Shown here: piece by piece, positions 7,529-14,613 of the stretch
How positions within the stretch are numbered: the first letter of the stretch is position 1
Layout of the letters: each line of letters opens with the position of its first letter
From: JBNLAN01 sp050302175
GTDB taxonomy: Bacteria; Pseudomonadota; Zetaproteobacteria; Mariprofundales; Mariprofundaceae
Direction of reading: 5' to 3'
Assembly: GCA_050302175.1 (NCBI GenBank)
Contig: JBNLAN010000033.1
Span: 1 to 38,462, forward strand
DNA: 38,462 nt
Notes under the pieces: generated by a model
Told to the model about the DNA's origin: nothing
What the model saw: the letters and a program-made list of their open reading frames with translations, nothing else
The model's database searches: none
Position numbers and translations under genes: made by a program

Positions 7529-7915
7529 TCAGGACAACGCATCGTGAATCTTGCAGATCAGACTGCCGATCGGGCGGGGCTTCGGCGGTAGTAAAGTCTG
7601 CTTGAGATAACCGGCCACGGCGGTGACCGGATCGGTTTCGGCGGTCAACGCCACCTTGATCCCCCGCTTCTCCATTTTGCCAATAAAACTCTTGCCGGCG
7701 CTGGCGCCTATCACCGCGCTGCATGCCGCCAGAGGATGCGGGGCATCATCCTTGTAGTGGTGAAAGAGCAGCTCTTTGGGCAGATGGATGCGCTCCAGCT
7801 CCCTGAATTCATCGCCCCCTTCATTCATACCAGCTTCGAAGACGACCCAGTCGGCGCACTTGCCGATATGACCGGCAACTTTCTCGCCATCACGGCTGGC
7901 CACGGCAATACGCAT
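7529..7915 (-). CDS. NifX/NifB-C-terminal-like iron-molybdenum cofactor-binding protein
   Basis: This 128-residue single-domain protein has the dinitrogenase iron-molybdenum cofactor fold pattern: MRIAVASRDGEKVAGHIGKC, then HPLAACSAVIGASAGKSF, then GIKVALTAETDPVTAVAGYL. Members carry FeMo-co precursors between NifB and NifEN or interact with apo-nitrogenase. The usual HFG motif is replaced by HIGKC, so ligand binding may differ. The start is placed at ATG 7915, two bases after the nifM stop, which fits translational coupling; an upstream in-frame start at 7945 would overlap nifM. It is distinct from the nifX at 32759. Confidence 0.8.
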   Translation of the reverse strand: MRIAVASRDGEKVAGHIGKCADWVVFEAGMNEGGDEFRELERIHLPKELLFHHYKDDAPHPLAACSAVIGASAGKSFIGKMEKRGIKVALTAETDPVTAVAGYLKQTLLPPKPRPIGSLICKIHDALS

Positions 7916-7917
7916 CT

Positions 7918-8751
7918 TTAGCTTCCGAACAGCGTCTTGATCCACTGCCGCTGGGCGGTGCGAACGCGAGGCTCAAGCAGGTGCTCGCGGATCGTGTCCG
8001 CAGCCTCCTCCAACGGCGCGATTCCTGCTTCGTGGATACGGTTACAGCGCAACAGGTGCAGGCCCACCGGCGATTCGATGATATGGCTGATCTCGCCTTC
8101 GCTCATGGCAAAAAGCATCCGATCCAGCTCGGGAAAAAGTTTCCCCCGCGGCAGTTTCCCCAAAAAACCGCCCTCGAGTGCGGTCGGGCATTCGGAGTGC
8201 TGCATCGCCAGTTCGGGAAAGCTCTCCGGCTTCTCCGAAAGCAGCCCGGCGATTTTTTTCAGCCGTGCCTTCGCCGCTTTCCGGCGGTTCTCGGGAAACT
8301 GGGGATTGATAGTAATAAGAATATGGCTCGCTTCGCGCAGCTCGGGGCGCTCGAACTTTGCCCGGTTTTCACCGTAGAACGATGTTATCTCTTCATCACT
8401 GACCGTGACCATGGAAGCCACCTTCTGCATCACCTTCTCCACCCGCAGCGAATCGCGCAGGGCGTTGGAGAGAGTCTCCTCCTCCATGCCGCTACGCTCG
8501 AGCTCCTCCAGATATTCGTCGTGACTTGAAAAACGCTCCTCAATCTCCTTTCTGGCTCTCTCCAGCTCCGCCTCATCGACAGGAACGCCAGCCGCCTCAG
8601 CCGATTCGAGAATCTTCCGCTGCATCAATGCCTCTTTCAGGGCCAGCTCCGCTGCCTGACCAGCCTCCTCATCACTCAAGTCGGCAGGCAGCTTCTCAAA
8701 TAGCTGCGCTGCAGCATTGAGCAGCAGGTATGGATTCACCGATACACTCAA
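7918..8751 (-). CDS. nifM: NifM, parvulin-type peptidyl-prolyl isomerase
   Basis: This is a NifM of about 277 residues. The N-terminal helical chaperone part is rich in Glu and Arg. A parvulin domain follows (EASHILITINPQFPENRR, HSECPTALEGGFLGKLPRGK, IIESPVGLHLLRC). NifM is needed to mature the Fe protein NifH. There is no ATG near the N terminus. TTG 8751, four bases after the nifZ stop and behind GAGAGGG, is the best-spaced start. TTG 8778 inside nifZ is the alternative and adds nine residues. Confidence 0.88.
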   Translation of the reverse strand: MSVSVNPYLLLNAAAQLFEKLPADLSDEEAGQAAELALKEALMQRKILESAEAAGVPVDEAELERARKEIEERFSSHDEYLEELERSGMEEETLSNALRDSLRVEKVMQKVASMVTVSDEEITSFYGENRAKFERPELREASHILITINPQFPENRRKAAKARLKKIAGLLSEKPESFPELAMQHSECPTALEGGFLGKLPRGKLFPELDRMLFAMSEGEISHIIESPVGLHLLRCNRIHEAGIAPLEEAADTIREHLLEPRVRTAQRQWIKTLFGS

Positions 8752-8755
8752 TGGA

Positions 8756-9244
8756 TTACCCTCTCGCAGCTTCGGCAAGCTTCTGCCGTTGCAGTTCGTT
8801 CAGATGCTCAAGATCGGCTTCAAGTGCGCTCTCCGGAACCTGTAGCGATCTGCCGGGGAATCGCACCTCATAGGCGACTCCGCCCGGCGCATCGCGCAGC
8901 ACCTTCTCAACCTCGCCACTGGCACCCGCCTCGACAATCACTTCGCCATTGATACCGAGCGCCAGTTTGGCGATGACCCTGTCGCGATATTCGAAAAGGC
9001 TATCGACCCAGTGATCACTGGCTGCAATCAGCTCCTCTTCACGGCAGCCGATCACCCGATCCTGCTCAACAAAATGGACGGTGTAGATGATCTGATCCTG
9101 CAAGAATGTGCCGACATCACGTACATGGCCGATGCTGCCACGCCGGATCAACAGCTGGCCGGTCTCCAGCCCCGGATAGGTGCCGTCGTTGCGCACGTTG
9201 CGGGTAACGCGAACCTCATCGCCGAAATCGTACTTTGGCCTCAT
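8756..9244 (-). CDS. nifZ: NifZ, nitrogenase maturation protein
   Basis: This 162-residue protein has the NifZ domain at residues 5-75 (VRNDGTYPGLETGQLLIRRG, VRDVGTFLQDQIIYTVHF, VIGCREEELI). NifZ acts in formation of the second P-cluster of the MoFe protein. The C-terminal half (residues 80-162) is a second related beta-rich segment (LALGINGEVIVEAGASGEVE). It starts at ATG 9244 behind AGAGG, 12 bases after nifW. A second NifZ-family gene sits at 17435. Confidence 0.93.
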   Translation of the reverse strand: MRPKYDFGDEVRVTRNVRNDGTYPGLETGQLLIRRGSIGHVRDVGTFLQDQIIYTVHFVEQDRVIGCREEELIAASDHWVDSLFEYRDRVIAKLALGINGEVIVEAGASGEVEKVLRDAPGGVAYEVRFPGRSLQVPESALEADLEHLNELQRQKLAEAARG

Positions 9245-9256
9245 GGCAAAAAACCT

Positions 9257-9592
9257 CTATTTACCCAGCAACTGATCCACGGAGATAAACACCTCCTGCG
9301 GCTCATTCATGTGGAATACCTTGAACACCTTCTCCGTCTGCGCATCGGACTCGACAAAGTCGAGATAGGCTTTGGCCAGCAGCATTTTATGGCGAGTGTA
9401 GCGTTCGGATGTTTCCATCGATTCAAGCCCCGCCTCGGCAGAGAGGTAGTTATGGAAACGTTGCAGGATATGCAGACGATTCACATGCACCACGGACTGA
9501 TCAAAGGGAATCTCGAAATATTCGAGAAAATCCTCGGCACTCACCAAGTCTTCCATATCCTCCTCAAAATGTTCCGAATCAAACTCTTCCAT
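9257..9592 (-). CDS. nifW: NifW, nitrogenase-stabilising protein
   Basis: This 111-residue protein has the NifW pattern: LVSAEDFLEYFEIPFD, then VVHVNRLHILQRFHNYL, then VFKVFHMNEPQEVF. NifW helps protect or mature the MoFe protein under oxygen. ATG 9592 is chosen because GGAGGCTGCT stands directly before it and the protein then matches family length. The frame is open for 35 more codons upstream to 9697, but that would overlap the preceding gene. The N terminus is unusually acidic. Confidence 0.93.
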   Translation of the reverse strand: MEEFDSEHFEEDMEDLVSAEDFLEYFEIPFDQSVVHVNRLHILQRFHNYLSAEAGLESMETSERYTRHKMLLAKAYLDFVESDAQTEKVFKVFHMNEPQEVFISVDQLLGK

Positions 9593-9629
9593 AGCAGCCT
9601 CCAAACTTTCTAACAAACCCTTCTGACAA

Positions 9630-10145
9630 TTATGCCGCTTCCGGCTCCGCATTTTCGACAACTCTGATAATGGCTCGTGCGCCAAGCCGGTCTTCACTAT
9701 CCATCTCGGCCACCTTCTGCAGCCGCATCAGCCCCTCTTCCCTGCGCCCCATGCGCAGGCAGATGAAGCCGGAACCTTTCAGTGCTAGCAGGTAGTAGCG
9801 CACCATCGTCATGTTCGCTTCGTTCGCCTTCAGTCTGGCCAGTGTCGCCTCGTGCCAGTGACCGAGAAACCCAAGCGAGATACCGGAATCCTCCAGCGTG
9901 CGCTCGGCAATCATCAGCGCTTCGGCCAGCCGATGCTTGTAGTAGTAATAGCGATAGAGCGCTACATGAATCACCGGATGATGCGGCTGGATCATGTAGG
10001 CACCGAGCAGCATAAACTCCGATTCAGGCCGGTGATAGAGCGATGCCGCCTGCGAAATCACCTGCTCCAGGCTCTCCGACAACGGCTGATCGAAATAGAG
10101 ATCGTGATCGCTCATCTCCATCAGATCGATACCACCGACCGACAT
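9630..10145 (-). CDS. TPR-like helical protein of the nif cluster
   Basis: This 171-residue protein is almost entirely helical with TPR-like spacing: HPVIHVALYRYYYYKHRLAE, ALMIAERTLEDSGISLGFLG and GSGFICLRMGRREEGLMRLQ. The last two segments look like consecutive tetratricopeptide hairpins. It lies between cysE and nifW. Its ATG at 10145 overlaps the cysE stop (TGATG), so it is co-translated with the operon. The role is unknown; a scaffold for the maturation factors encoded next to it is a fair guess. Confidence 0.75.
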   Translation of the reverse strand: MSVGGIDLMEMSDHDLYFDQPLSESLEQVISQAASLYHRPESEFMLLGAYMIQPHHPVIHVALYRYYYYKHRLAEALMIAERTLEDSGISLGFLGHWHEATLARLKANEANMTMVRYYLLALKGSGFICLRMGRREEGLMRLQKVAEMDSEDRLGARAIIRVVENAEPEAA

Positions 10146-10921
10146 CAGGCTGCCCTTCCGCCAACGACTGCTGCATGTCTGTCGCAAAGCATCTCAGCAC
10201 TGCAATCGCCGCAATCGCTCTCACGAACCACTCCAACCGTATCGCTACTCAGACGGGCAATCTCCGCCTCCATTTCCTCGATACGCTCCAGCAGGCAGCT
10301 CATGGCACGCCCCACCGGATCGGGAATCAGGTGATGATCCAGATCGATACCGAATGGATTGGGATGGCCCGCCTCTTTGAGCTTCACCACCTTGCCGGGA
10401 ATACCGACCACCGTACAACTCTCCGGCACATCCTCGATCACCACCGAGTTGGCGCCGACACGTGCATGTTCGTGGACAGTAATCGGCCCGAGAATCTTCG
10501 CCCCTGCACCCACCATGACGCCATCACCCAGGGTCGGGTGGCGCTTGCCTTTGTTCCAGCTGGTACCGCCCAGTGTCACGCCGTGATAGAGGGTGACATC
10601 ACGTCCGATCTCCGCGGTTTCGCCGATCACCACGCCTGCACCGTGATCAATGAAAAATCTACGGCCAATGGTGGCACCCGGATGAATGTCGATATTGGTG
10701 ATAGCGCGTGTGGCAAACGAAATGAAGCGTGCTGTCAGTCGCCACTGCCGCAGCCAGAGCCGATTGGCAATACGGTGCAGAATCAGCGCATGCACGCCCG
10801 GATAGGTGAGCAGCACCTCCGCCCTGGTACGCGCTGCCGGATCGCGCTCGAACACGCATGCAACGTCTTCGCTGATCAATTTGAAGACACCCAGTCTTCT
10901 CTTCCTGACCGCCATCAGCAT
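10145..10921 (-). CDS. cysE: Serine O-acetyltransferase CysE
   Basis: This 258-residue enzyme makes O-acetylserine from serine and acetyl-CoA, the precursor of cysteine. Left-handed beta-helix hexapeptides run through residues 80-190. The catalytic signature is DIHPGATIGRRFFIDHGAG, followed by IGETAEIG and LGGTSWNKGKRHPTLGDGV. In nif operons this copy supplies extra cysteine for NifS. The C terminus (residues 220-258) has a short coiled helix and two Cys in SDCGDC. It starts at ATG 10921 or 10915; the latter overlaps the nifV stop as TGATG. Confidence 0.94.
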   Translation of the reverse strand: MLMAVRKRRLGVFKLISEDVACVFERDPAARTRAEVLLTYPGVHALILHRIANRLWLRQWRLTARFISFATRAITNIDIHPGATIGRRFFIDHGAGVVIGETAEIGRDVTLYHGVTLGGTSWNKGKRHPTLGDGVMVGAGAKILGPITVHEHARVGANSVVIEDVPESCTVVGIPGKVVKLKEAGHPNPFGIDLDHHLIPDPVGRAMSCLLERIEEMEAEIARLSSDTVGVVRESDCGDCSAEMLCDRHAAVVGGRAA

Positions 10922-12069
10922 AGCTCCAGCGGTACCGATGTCTGTACCTGTTCGTAAAACCCAAGCAGCTCTTCAGCCGAGGGTGTCCGTTTTGACTGTG
11001 TGACAAAACGCCGAACCATGACCAGGAGCGACTCCGCCTCGTTATTGGAGAGATCAATGCCGATATTGTGGAAGGCGAGCATCAGCCCCTTGGAGCCGGA
11101 GTGCTTGCCCAGTACCAGTGCATGAGCGCGGCCAACCTCTGCCGGATCGAAACCCTGATAGTTGAGCGGATCCTTGAGCAGCCCGTCGACATGGATGCCC
11201 GCCTCATGGGTAAACACCCCTTCGCCAACCAGACTCTTCTGCCAGGAGAGCTTGCGCCCGGAAGCGGACTCGACCAGCGCGGAGAGTGCCGGAAAATCTT
11301 TCAGGGTAACGCCGCTGTCACGGCCATAGAGATGCTTGAGCCCCGCCACCACCTCTTCGAGCGCAGCATTGCCTGCCCGCTCACCAAGGCCGTTAACGGT
11401 GGTATTGATATGCGTGGCGCCGGAGATCGCAGCCGCCAGTGAGTTGGCTGTGGCCAGCCCCAGATCGTCATGCGCATGCATCTCGATCTCCAGATCGGAG
11501 TGCTCACGTAAGTATTTAATTCGTTCGGCCACACCGAACGGCTCCATGATGCCGACGGTATCGGCAAAGCGGAAACGGCGGGCGCCACTCGCAGCAGCCA
11601 CCTCCATCACCTGCAATAGAAACTCAGGATCAGCCCGCGAGGCATCCTCGCCGCCGATGCAGACCTCCATACCCATATCCAGCGCCCGCTGCACATGGCG
11701 CGGCATTTCAGCGAGCAGAAATTCGCGGCTCTTGCCGATCTTTTTGCCGATCTGCTGGTCGGATACGGGAATGGAGAGATCGACCATATCAACATCAAGG
11801 CCTCTGCAGGCATCGAGATCGTTATCGCACATCCGGCACCAGACCAGCAGCCTTGAATTCAGCTTCAATGAGGCGAGGGCTTGAATCTCCTCGCGCTCCT
11901 CGCTGCCCATGGCGGGAATACCGACCTCCAGCTCAGGCACACCGAGTGCACTCAGGCTGCGGGCGATGGCGATCTTCTCATCAAGCGAGAAAGCGACACC
12001 GGCCGACTGTTCACCGTCGCGAAGCGTGGTGTCATCGATAATGATGCGGGCCTCTTCGGCGCTGTTCAT
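10915..12069 (-). CDS. nifV: Homocitrate synthase NifV
   Basis: This 384-residue enzyme condenses acetyl-CoA and 2-oxoglutarate to homocitrate, the organic ligand of FeMo-co. It is a DRE-TIM metallolyase: IDDTTLRDGEQSAGVAFS at the N terminus, metal ligands in EMHAHDDLGLATANS, and GLGERAGNAALEEVV. The frame is open to 12108, but those codons overlap the sigma-54 promoter. Transcription should start near 12081, so ATG 12069 (MNSAEEARIII) is the first usable start and gives the normal NifV N terminus. It is the first gene of the nifV-nifM operon. Confidence 0.95.
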   Translation of the reverse strand: MNSAEEARIIIDDTTLRDGEQSAGVAFSLDEKIAIARSLSALGVPELEVGIPAMGSEEREEIQALASLKLNSRLLVWCRMCDNDLDACRGLDVDMVDLSIPVSDQQIGKKIGKSREFLLAEMPRHVQRALDMGMEVCIGGEDASRADPEFLLQVMEVAAASGARRFRFADTVGIMEPFGVAERIKYLREHSDLEIEMHAHDDLGLATANSLAAAISGATHINTTVNGLGERAGNAALEEVVAGLKHLYGRDSGVTLKDFPALSALVESASGRKLSWQKSLVGEGVFTHEAGIHVDGLLKDPLNYQGFDPAEVGRAHALVLGKHSGSKGLMLAFHNIGIDLSNNEAESLLVMVRRFVTQSKRTPSAEELLGFYEQVQTSVPLELC

Positions 12070-12091
12070 TGCGGTTCCCATACCGTGGCAT

Positions 12092-12107
12092 TGCAACCGC
12101 CATGCCA
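12092..12107 (-). promoter_or_regulatory. Sigma-54 (-24/-12) promoter of the nifV operon
   Basis: Read on the minus strand it is TGGCATGGCGGTTGCA, with exact GG-N10-GC spacing. The predicted start is near 12081, giving a very short leader to the nifV ATG at 12069. Confidence 0.8.
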
Positions 12108-12146
12108 CGAGTGAGCCCTTTTGTTTTCAATAACTTAGCAAAACAT

Positions 12147-12167
12147 TGTCGCATCCCCAGAGCGACA
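12147..12167. promoter_or_regulatory. Palindrome TGTCGC-N9-GCGACA beside the nifV NifA site
   Basis: This perfect 6-base inverted repeat with a 9-base spacer lies between the NifA site and the -24 element. A near-identical one stands in the same place at nifE (36267-36288). It may be a second, wider-spaced NifA site or the site of another regulator. Confidence 0.5.
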
Positions 12168-12179
12168 CATCCCGCCTTT

Positions 12180-12195
12180 TGTAGGCTTTGCGACA
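12180..12195. promoter_or_regulatory. NifA upstream activator site for nifV
   Basis: TGTAGGCTTTGCGACA is TGT-N10-ACA, about 75 bases upstream of the -24 element of the nifV promoter. It also lies 55 bases before the leader ORF on the plus strand, where I find no matching -24/-12 pair. Confidence 0.75.
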
Positions 12196-12249
12196 ATGGC
12201 ATCCGCGCCGATTACATCTATAGTCGCGCTGTATCAATAGAGGGAAGAT

Positions 12250-12315
12250 ATGAAAAAGCACCCAACAAAGGAGACAAGCCCTTTTCTCAAAAATCAGGAG
12301 TTAGCACCACGATGA
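12250..12315 (+). CDS. 21-codon leader ORF coupled to the GNAT gene
   Basis: ATG 12250 follows AGAGGGAAGAT and opens 21 codons (beginning MKKHPTKETSPFLKNQ). The stop overlaps the next start as ATGA at 12312. It may be a leader peptide or the surviving N terminus of a gene once driven from this region. No family is recognised. Confidence 0.4.
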   Translation: MKKHPTKETSPFLKNQELAPR

Positions 12316-12779
12316 AATTCATAGTTCGCGAGGCCACCATCGCCGACGCCAAAGCGGCCTGCGATGTCCTTCGCCGCTCAATTACCGAATGTTGTATCGA
12401 AGATCATCACAATGATCCGGAGGCGTTGTCCGCCTGGCTGAAAAACAAAACCCCTGAAAATATTTCAGCTTGGTTCGCAAACACCGGCAATTTCTCAATT
12501 GTCATTACGACGGCTGCTGAAATAATCGGTGTTGGGCTATTAACAGCCGAAGGAGAAATCGCCCTCTGCTATGTGCTCCCAGAGTTTCGTTTCAAAGGAA
12601 ACGGCAAAGCTTTACTAAATGCTATGGAGGCGCATGCCATGCAATCCGCTCTTACCGAACTTCGTCTCAGCAGTACGGGTACAGCAAAGGCTTTTTACCT
12701 GCGCAACGGTTTTGCTCCTGTCGGCAAATCCAAAACGGAATTTGGTATTAAGGCATTTCCTCTCATCAAGCAGCTTTAA
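12312..12779 (+). CDS. GNAT family N-acetyltransferase
   Basis: This 155-residue protein has the GNAT fold: the N-terminal strand KFIVREATIADAKAACDVLR, the central beta strands with ALCYVLPEFRFKGNGKALL (acetyl-CoA loop RFKGNGKA), and the C-terminal FYLRNGFAPVGKS typical of motif B. The substrate is unknown. ATG 12312 is coupled to the leader ORF, with AGGAG 11 bases upstream. It is more AT-rich than the nif genes and divergent from nifV, consistent with acquisition. Confidence 0.85.
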   Translation: MKFIVREATIADAKAACDVLRRSITECCIEDHHNDPEALSAWLKNKTPENISAWFANTGNFSIVITTAAEIIGVGLLTAEGEIALCYVLPEFRFKGNGKALLNAMEAHAMQSALTELRLSSTGTAKAFYLRNGFAPVGKSKTEFGIKAFPLIKQL

Positions 12780-12966
12780 ATCGGAGACAGTTTATTTAAT
12801 TCTCCCCCTGATTTCTCTGGGAATTAAAGAGATTAAACCCCTTTTCTCATATGCATAAAGCAAAAGAAGGAGGGTCATCATGCAAACCTGAGAATCAGAG
12901 TATTCAAGGGAGCAGAATTCCGGGAACATAGTATTAATTCCTAAACGCCTTCGCCTCTGACTGACC
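12780..12966. other. Intergenic stretch with no gene; possible mobile-element remnant
   Basis: AT-rich sequence between the GNAT and YoeB genes. It holds a strong ribosome site before an ATG with only three codons (near 12881). It also holds the motif AATTCCGGGAACATAGTATT (from 12914), which resembles sequence often seen at the ends of small transposase elements. No complete element or protein is visible. Confidence 0.35.
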
Positions 12967-13227
12967 TCAATAGTGATAGCGGCAGGAGATGATCGTCAGG
13001 CGTTCATCATCTACGGCATAAACGAGCCGGTTGGTTTCATCGATTCGGCGCGACCAAAAGCCGGAGAGATTCTCGCGCAGGGGTTCCGGTTTGCCGATAC
13101 CCTCGAAGGGCGAACGCATCGTATCCTGAATCAGCCGATTGATGCGCTTGAGCGTTTTGCGGTCCTGCGCCTGCCACCATACGTAGTCGGACCACGCCTC
13201 GCCGGTCCAGCACAGCAATTTAATCAT
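12967..13227 (-). CDS. yoeB: YoeB toxin (ribosome-dependent mRNA endonuclease)
   Basis: This 86-residue toxin belongs to the RelE/YoeB family. Catalytic residues line up with E. coli YoeB at an offset of two: Glu48 in GIGKPEPL, Arg67 in ETNRLVY, and His85-Tyr86 at the C terminus (SCRYHY). It overlaps its antitoxin gene by 8 bases. YoeB cleaves mRNA in the ribosomal A site when YefM is degraded. All key residues are present, so it is probably active. Confidence 0.94.
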   Translation of the reverse strand: MIKLLCWTGEAWSDYVWWQAQDRKTLKRINRLIQDTMRSPFEGIGKPEPLRENLSGFWSRRIDETNRLVYAVDDERLTIISCRYHY

Positions 13228-13474
13228 TCGACAGCGGCTGCTCGCTTACGTTGCCTTTGACATATTGATCGATGGATTTTTGCAGATGCGCCGCATTAGC
13301 CGGAGATTTCAGCAGATGCACCGTCTCCATCAGGCTGTTGAACGAATCCATGGACATCACCACGGTATCGGCCGCATCGCGGCGGTTGATCACCGTATAA
13401 TCCGCATCTTCGACCACACGATCGAGAATCCGTTTCAGATTGTTCCGCGCCTCTGTGAAATTGACGACCTGCAT
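13220..13474 (-). CDS. yefM: YefM antitoxin (Phd/YefM family)
   Basis: This 84-residue antitoxin has the Phd/YefM DNA-binding N terminus (MQVVNFTEARNNLKRILDRV, YTVINRRDAADTVVMSMDSF) and a flexible C-terminal toxin-binding tail. It neutralises YoeB and represses its own operon. The start ATG 13474 is behind CAGGAGATGCGAT. It precedes and overlaps yoeB, the usual order. Confidence 0.94.
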   Translation of the reverse strand: MQVVNFTEARNNLKRILDRVVEDADYTVINRRDAADTVVMSMDSFNSLMETVHLLKSPANAAHLQKSIDQYVKGNVSEQPLSND

Positions 13475-13490
13475 ATCGCATCTCCTGATC

Positions 13491-13496
13491 TGTACA
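13491..13496. promoter_or_regulatory. TGTACA core of a likely YefM-YoeB operator
   Basis: TGTACA stands 17 bases before the yefM start. E. coli YefM-YoeB autorepression uses palindromes with a TGTACA core. A degenerate TGTGCA follows at about 13503. The promoter itself is not clear. Confidence 0.45.
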
Positions 13497-13604
13497 ACTT
13501 ACTGTGCAAGTATGGACCAGCCACCATACATGTGCAACATATTGAACATGTTCCTTGGGCGTCTATGGTATCGGCCCGGCGACTTCCCTATCATCGCTTG
13601 CGAA

Positions 13605-13883
13605 ATGAGAACCAAACTCCCCCATATCACTCTTGCAGCGCTACCGCTGCTGTTAACACCGGTTCTGTTTTTCATGCTGGCCGAAGGCTGGCTCAATCTG
13701 GGTGGCGGCGAAAAGGATATCCTTATCACCCTCCCCTGGCTGATCTGGTCACTGATCTTCTTCATCACCGCTCTGGTACTCATCGTCAAGGGGTGGGCGC
13801 TGCGGCGATGGATCGTGCGCTCCGGACTCGTATCGCTGGTCGTCATGCTGTTACTGTTTGTCATCGCCTATATCGCCAGCTAG
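13605..13883 (+). CDS. Small membrane protein, unknown function
   Basis: This 92-residue protein has three hydrophobic segments (about residues 8-27, 38-60 and 70-90) separated by short charged loops. The start is taken at ATG 13605, because upstream codons of the open frame are not protein-like. It is followed after 11 bases by the DUF4375 gene, which also begins with hydrophobic segments, so the two may form one unit. No family recognised. Confidence 0.55.
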   Translation: MRTKLPHITLAALPLLLTPVLFFMLAEGWLNLGGGEKDILITLPWLIWSLIFFITALVLIVKGWALRRWIVRSGLVSLVVMLLLFVIAYIAS

Positions 13884-13894
13884 GTGGGGGTGGC

Positions 13895-14554
13895 ATGACT
13901 TTTCAGGATCGCCTCAAGGGCGCCGGAATCGCGCTGGCTCTGCTCATCGCCGGTTTCCCTGCCGCGATTGCCGTGACGATCTTCGCAGCTCCCTTCTGGC
14001 TCTGGTTCGAAGGGCTGACCGGAATCGAGGCCTACGGCCATTCGGGGCCAAGCGAGTGGTGTTATCTAGTCGACTACGGCCTGCTCGTTGCGATATCGGC
14101 CTTCATCTGGTCCCATATTCACCGCAAGCAAATGATGACAGCAACATATCCTGACTCCTTCGATGCCGTGTCGGAAAAACATGAATCCGGCGGGTTCGAT
14201 GCACTTAATGAAAAGGAACAGGCCATTTATACGATCTGGTGGCTGGAAGCCGAGGTGAATAATGGCGGATTCCATCAATACTTCTGGAATTCGGCAGGAG
14301 ACCATGCCGATACCGCGCTGCAATCGTTGAAAAATATTGGTGCTTCAAAAACAGCCTCGCTGCTCGAGCAGGCGATAAAAATTGCGTTTGGCGGCAACCT
14401 GCCGTCATCCCGTGAAGAGAGGCAGAAGCAACTGGAGATCGACGAAGGCGCCAAAATGGAAAAGCTCGAAGAGCTGGATTCAGAGTTTTACGAATATTCC
14501 GAAGATTTCTACAAAATTCTCGATGCGTATGTAGCAATGCCGTATGTGAAATAA
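13895..14554 (+). CDS. DUF4375 (DMP19-like) protein with N-terminal membrane segments
   Basis: This 219-residue protein has two N-terminal hydrophobic segments (residues 10-35 and 55-70). The soluble domain after residue 100 carries the DUF4375 signature WWLEAEVNNGGFHQYFWNSA. A Glu-rich C terminus follows (EKLEELDSEFYEYSEDF). Its biochemical role is unknown; DMP19-type proteins include DNA mimics. The start ATG 13895 follows GGTGGGGGTGGC. The frame is open to 13265, but the upstream part overlaps yefM antisense and is not coding. Confidence 0.75.
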   Translation: MTFQDRLKGAGIALALLIAGFPAAIAVTIFAAPFWLWFEGLTGIEAYGHSGPSEWCYLVDYGLLVAISAFIWSHIHRKQMMTATYPDSFDAVSEKHESGGFDALNEKEQAIYTIWWLEAEVNNGGFHQYFWNSAGDHADTALQSLKNIGASKTASLLEQAIKIAFGGNLPSSREERQKQLEIDEGAKMEKLEELDSEFYEYSEDFYKILDAYVAMPYVK

Positions 14555-14557
14555 AAA

Positions 14558-14580
14558 GGGCCGGGCGAAATGCCCGGCCC
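14558..14580 (-). terminator. Intrinsic terminator of the iscA-nifU-nifS operon
   Basis: The 9-base GC stem GGGCCGGGC / GCCCGGCCC has a 5-base loop and is followed on the minus strand by CTTTTTATTT. The T-run is only on the minus strand, so it terminates nifS transcripts. It lies 33 bases after the nifS stop. Confidence 0.8.
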
Positions 14581-14613
14581 CTTCGCCTGTGTACTATCGA
14601 GAGGAGGATTTTT

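Noticed and set aside
12070..12108. Upstream nifV starts (12108 and 12081)
   Set aside because: They overlap the -24/-12 promoter or the predicted transcription start; ATG 12069 gives the normal NifV N terminus.
12196..12215. Sigma-54 promoter for the plus-strand leader ORF (TGGCATCCGCGCCGAT)
   Set aside because: The -12 dinucleotide is GA, not GC, and the TTGC half is absent.
13265..13894. N-terminal extension of the DUF4375 protein in the long open frame
   Set aside because: Overlaps the yefM gene and the small membrane-protein gene on other frames; composition is not protein-like.
14558..14580. Terminator for the plus-strand DUF4375 gene
   Set aside because: The T-run is only on the minus strand; on the plus strand the hairpin is followed by CTTCGCC.
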